From the NCBI GenBank assembly GCA_964019415.1, contig OZ025868.1, positions 3,354,643-3,418,642 on the forward strand: a DNA stretch of 64,000 bases, given 5' to 3'. The DNA is from Ianthella basta. Taxonomy: Eukaryota; Porifera; Demospongiae; Verongiida; Ianthellidae. Each line of letters starts with the position of its first letter. Positions within the stretch are counted from its first letter, which is position 1. The notes below the pieces were generated by a model, which did not search any database, was not told where the DNA came from, and worked only from the letters and a program-made list of their open reading frames with translations. Made by a program: the position numbers and the translations under genes. Of the stretch, positions 60,741-64,000 are shown in pieces.

Positions 60741-61994
60741 CATGGAATTATAGTCTATACAGGTGCTGACCACATTAGTACCATATAAATGCATTTATCC
60801 GTGTTTATATAAGTATTTCCCATCTCTTTATAAGTTCATTCATTCAAGTTCGACCATTCTTGTATTGTCAATTTCTTGTTTGATTTCATGTCGCACCTTT
60901 AATATTATAGCCCTCATTTACATTACCCATTTACAATGTCTTATAAGTTGCCCCCTTGCTGTAATGGCACCTGTTGTATTGGTATGTATACTTACATAAT
61001 TCTCTCCAAATATAGAGCAGGAGTACGTGCATATGTGCATGAGGGTGTTCCTAACCCTAAAGTATGTGTCTTAATTAGGCATTAATTGTTCATACACTCA
61101 CTATGCTATCCTCCGTATGCATAAACACACTCTCACAAGACTCACAGTGTGCACATACTGTATAGTACAATATAAACTTTTCAAAACAACTGACTCAGCA
61201 AGCCAGTGCATCATGACTCAGCTCTATGTAGTTTAGAATAGTGCAATCCTCACCCACTACATTTGTAGTAATGAAAGCACACTCTTCACACTGCAACACA
61301 TGCACGTAGCAACAGTCATGCTCTGCTGGATCCAGCTGTACCCCTTGTAGTACAGTAGATGAGTCTTACCACAACAGACACATGATTCCCCACCCAGTAC
61401 ATGCAGCAGGCATCACAACAGAGCACACTCCTAAGGACCCTGCATTCATAATTAATGCCACTGCTGCAGAAATGCACAGATTATGAAGACTGTATTGCTG
61501 AAGATGCACCTTCCATGGCGCTTGATCATCTGCTTTGACATGATTGACCTGTACCACCGTGGTGTGCTTGTTGTGTGTGTGTGTGTGTGTGTGTGTGTGC
61601 ATGTGTGTGTTTCTATATGTGCCTGTTCGTGTGTATGTGCATTTGTCTGTGAATATTGCTGTTACATATGCTTGTTCAGTATACATTAGAACCATTACGG
61701 GTAGGAGCTGCCATATCAATGAGTCGCAAGGTGCAACGATGGTTAAATTCATGGCCTTCCTGGAGAGAAGTGTGGAGAGACAAGTTGAATGAAGCTGGGT
61801 ATCACTCATCAGATGGTGCATGTGATTGCTGGAAGGGGATGGCTCACACATGCACACACAGTCACATGTGCACATGCACACCCACCCACCCACCCACATG
61901 CATGTATGTATACACACACCTTCAATGACACACTGTGACACAGCACAGCACGGACTACTGACACTAGTAAACACCAATGTTCCCCAGGTGCTAC
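60741..61994. repeat. 1.25-kb segmental duplicate of 35660-36950
   Basis: Near-identical direct copy with its own short TG tract (61572-61605) and SRPRA last-exon trace near 61703-61724. Confidence 0.8.
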
Positions 61995-62560
61995 TGCACT
62001 GGGTTTCCTGCAGATCTATGCATAGACCACAAGCCCATGTTTATAGCCATAGAAACACCACCCGCAACAGGGCTATAAAACTGTCAGAAATCAGCTTAGA
62101 ATCATGACCACATTTTGCACTTGATTCATTAGGTGTACTTGGCCAAGCTGCACTGCATGGACTTCATTGGATCGAGAGTTTTCGCTGTGCCACAGGAGAA
62201 CCTCATACCTATACAGGTATATATAGCATTGTCCCCAGAGACTACCTCTCTCAACAGGAAGCATTGATCTTCTACAAGGCTTTTCATCATCGTCCAGGGG
62301 GGAGACATGAATTATCATGAATCATTCACAGTAGCTACAACAGCTGAATTCCACCGAAGCAAGGCACCCCAGTACAGGCCTAGGCCTAGTACCTACCGGC
62401 AGAGACTGTTACAAGTGTGCGAGCTGCTTTTCACTTGCACCAGCTAGTGGCAGGTGGTGGATCTCTGCTGAAACTGAATGCGGTATCTTGCCCTGATGAG
62501 TTGTTGCAAACATAATAATAATTATTGCATCATTCATGGGTGATTCAGCACAGCACTGTC
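61995..62560. other. Patchwork of TATA-segment and CC 5'-region copies
   Basis: 61995-62320 is related to 50783-51150 (TATAAAACTG at 62076). 62340-62560 is related to 45150-45370 and 49510-49740 (upstream of CC exon 1), but no exon 1 is present. Confidence 0.55.
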
Positions 62561-62759
62561 CCCAGGGGACTGGAGTGGGAAGAGGGACATGGGACACATA
62601 CAGATTGGGCATCCTCTTGGGAGTTGTAGTATACACAGCCTGCCCTAGCTGCAAATGCTGAGTCATCAGTCAGAAACAGCTGCAGCTACATGTGGGGTTT
62701 ATGCTTGCTGCCTCTAGCCATGCACTCATGATGGACCAGATGGACCAGTGTGAATGATG

Positions 62760-62760
<1 letters not shown>

Positions 62761-62822
<62 letters not shown>

Positions 62823-62835
62823 GTGTGTGTGTATG
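62761..62835. repeat. (TG)n before SRPRA last-exon copy
   Basis: About 70 bp TG, then the standard intron 6 tail. Confidence 0.95.
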
Positions 62836-62918
62836 TGCATTTATCTGTGATTGTGACTGCTACATGTGTATGTACATATGTGTCTACCTATAATGTGTAT
62901 GAGTGTGAACCCATTCAG

Positions 62919-63044
62919 GTGGGGGCTACCATATCAATGACGTATGTCACAGGCCAGCCCATAGTGTTTGTGGGCACTGGACAGACCTACAGTGACCTCA
63001 AGAGCCTCAACGTGCAGTCAGTGGTACAGGCACTGCTCAACTGA
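62919..63044 (+). pseudogene. Isolated copy of the SRPRA last exon, intact frame
   Basis: CATTCAG acceptor and full exon 7 frame to TGA, with one replacement near the start (GAT for GAA). No preceding SRPRA exons. Downstream equals 13445 on. Confidence 0.85.
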
Positions 63045-63909
<865 letters not shown>

Positions 63910-64000
63910 CTGATTTGTGAGACAAACTCTTGTCTGTATACATAATCGTAAGCTATTCTAAAGTTCACCTCAATGGGTAGTTATACTACAGTACATAGTG

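Overview
The window looks like nuclear DNA of an early-branching animal, most likely a sponge; the species is inferred, not proven. Evidence: spliced genes with GT/AG introns, a SRP-receptor alpha (SRPRA) gene of ordinary animal type, an orphan last exon resembling the NC1 end of collagen IV or spongin short-chain collagen, non-LTR retroelements of a kind I know from sponges and cnidarians, and very dense (TG/CA)n microsatellites.

The window is a mosaic of partial segmental duplications built on one ancestral block: the 3' half of SRPRA (+ strand), about 1.3 kb of 3' flank, then a two-exon coiled-coil gene on the - strand (here called CC), arranged tail to tail. Copy A is the best: SRPRA exons 107-3114 (gene start lies left of the window) plus CC1 (4764-7740). 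A further SRPRA copy with CC2 occupies 14938-21147. A third SRPRA copy (32405-33882) runs into a fragment of a multi-pass membrane protein gene. Isolated last-exon pieces of SRPRA lie at 13319, 38694, 45980, 54041 and 62919; those at 38694 and 45980 are again followed by CC genes (CC3, CC4). Many joints between blocks fall in (TG)n or (CA)n tracts.

The four CC genes share an exon 1 of 23 coding bases beginning with a well-placed ATG, a phase-2 intron, and an exon 2 of coiled-coil repeats. Spliced, they give 274, 238, 291 and 442 aa, with no frame break. CC1/CC2 are glutamine-rich with 10-residue repeats; CC3/CC4 have 71- and 25-residue repeats. Three further CC remnants (14251, 31756, 63834) run from exon 2 straight into (CA)n.

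Region by region: 1-7.7 kb SRPRA A and CC1; 7.9-9.8 kb an inserted element missing from the paralogous site at 21.28 kb; 9.8-14.1 kb tandem repeats, LINE scraps and microsatellites; 14.2-21.3 kb second SRPRA/CC block; 22.2-22.5 kb LINE scrap; 23.2 kb collagen-type exon; 23.7-27.06 kb RT element; 27.8-28.3 kb fossil LTR-element end; 28.3-31.3 kb repeats; 31.3-33.9 kb third SRPRA block; 35.0 kb membrane-gene fragment; 37.4-38.3 kb LINE scrap; 39.3-45.1 kb CC3 with a 2.97-kb TIR element in its intron; 46-49.5 kb flank and CC4; 49.7-50.6 kb a DNA-transposon insertion with 8-bp target duplication; 52-58.7 kb the membrane-gene family (one intact copy, 56470-57669); 60.2-60.6 kb a 95-bp satellite; 62.9-64 kb another SRPRA/CC remnant.

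Only SRPRA has a known cell role (docking ribosome-SRP complexes at the ER). The CC and membrane families are not recognised by me and are the most novel content.
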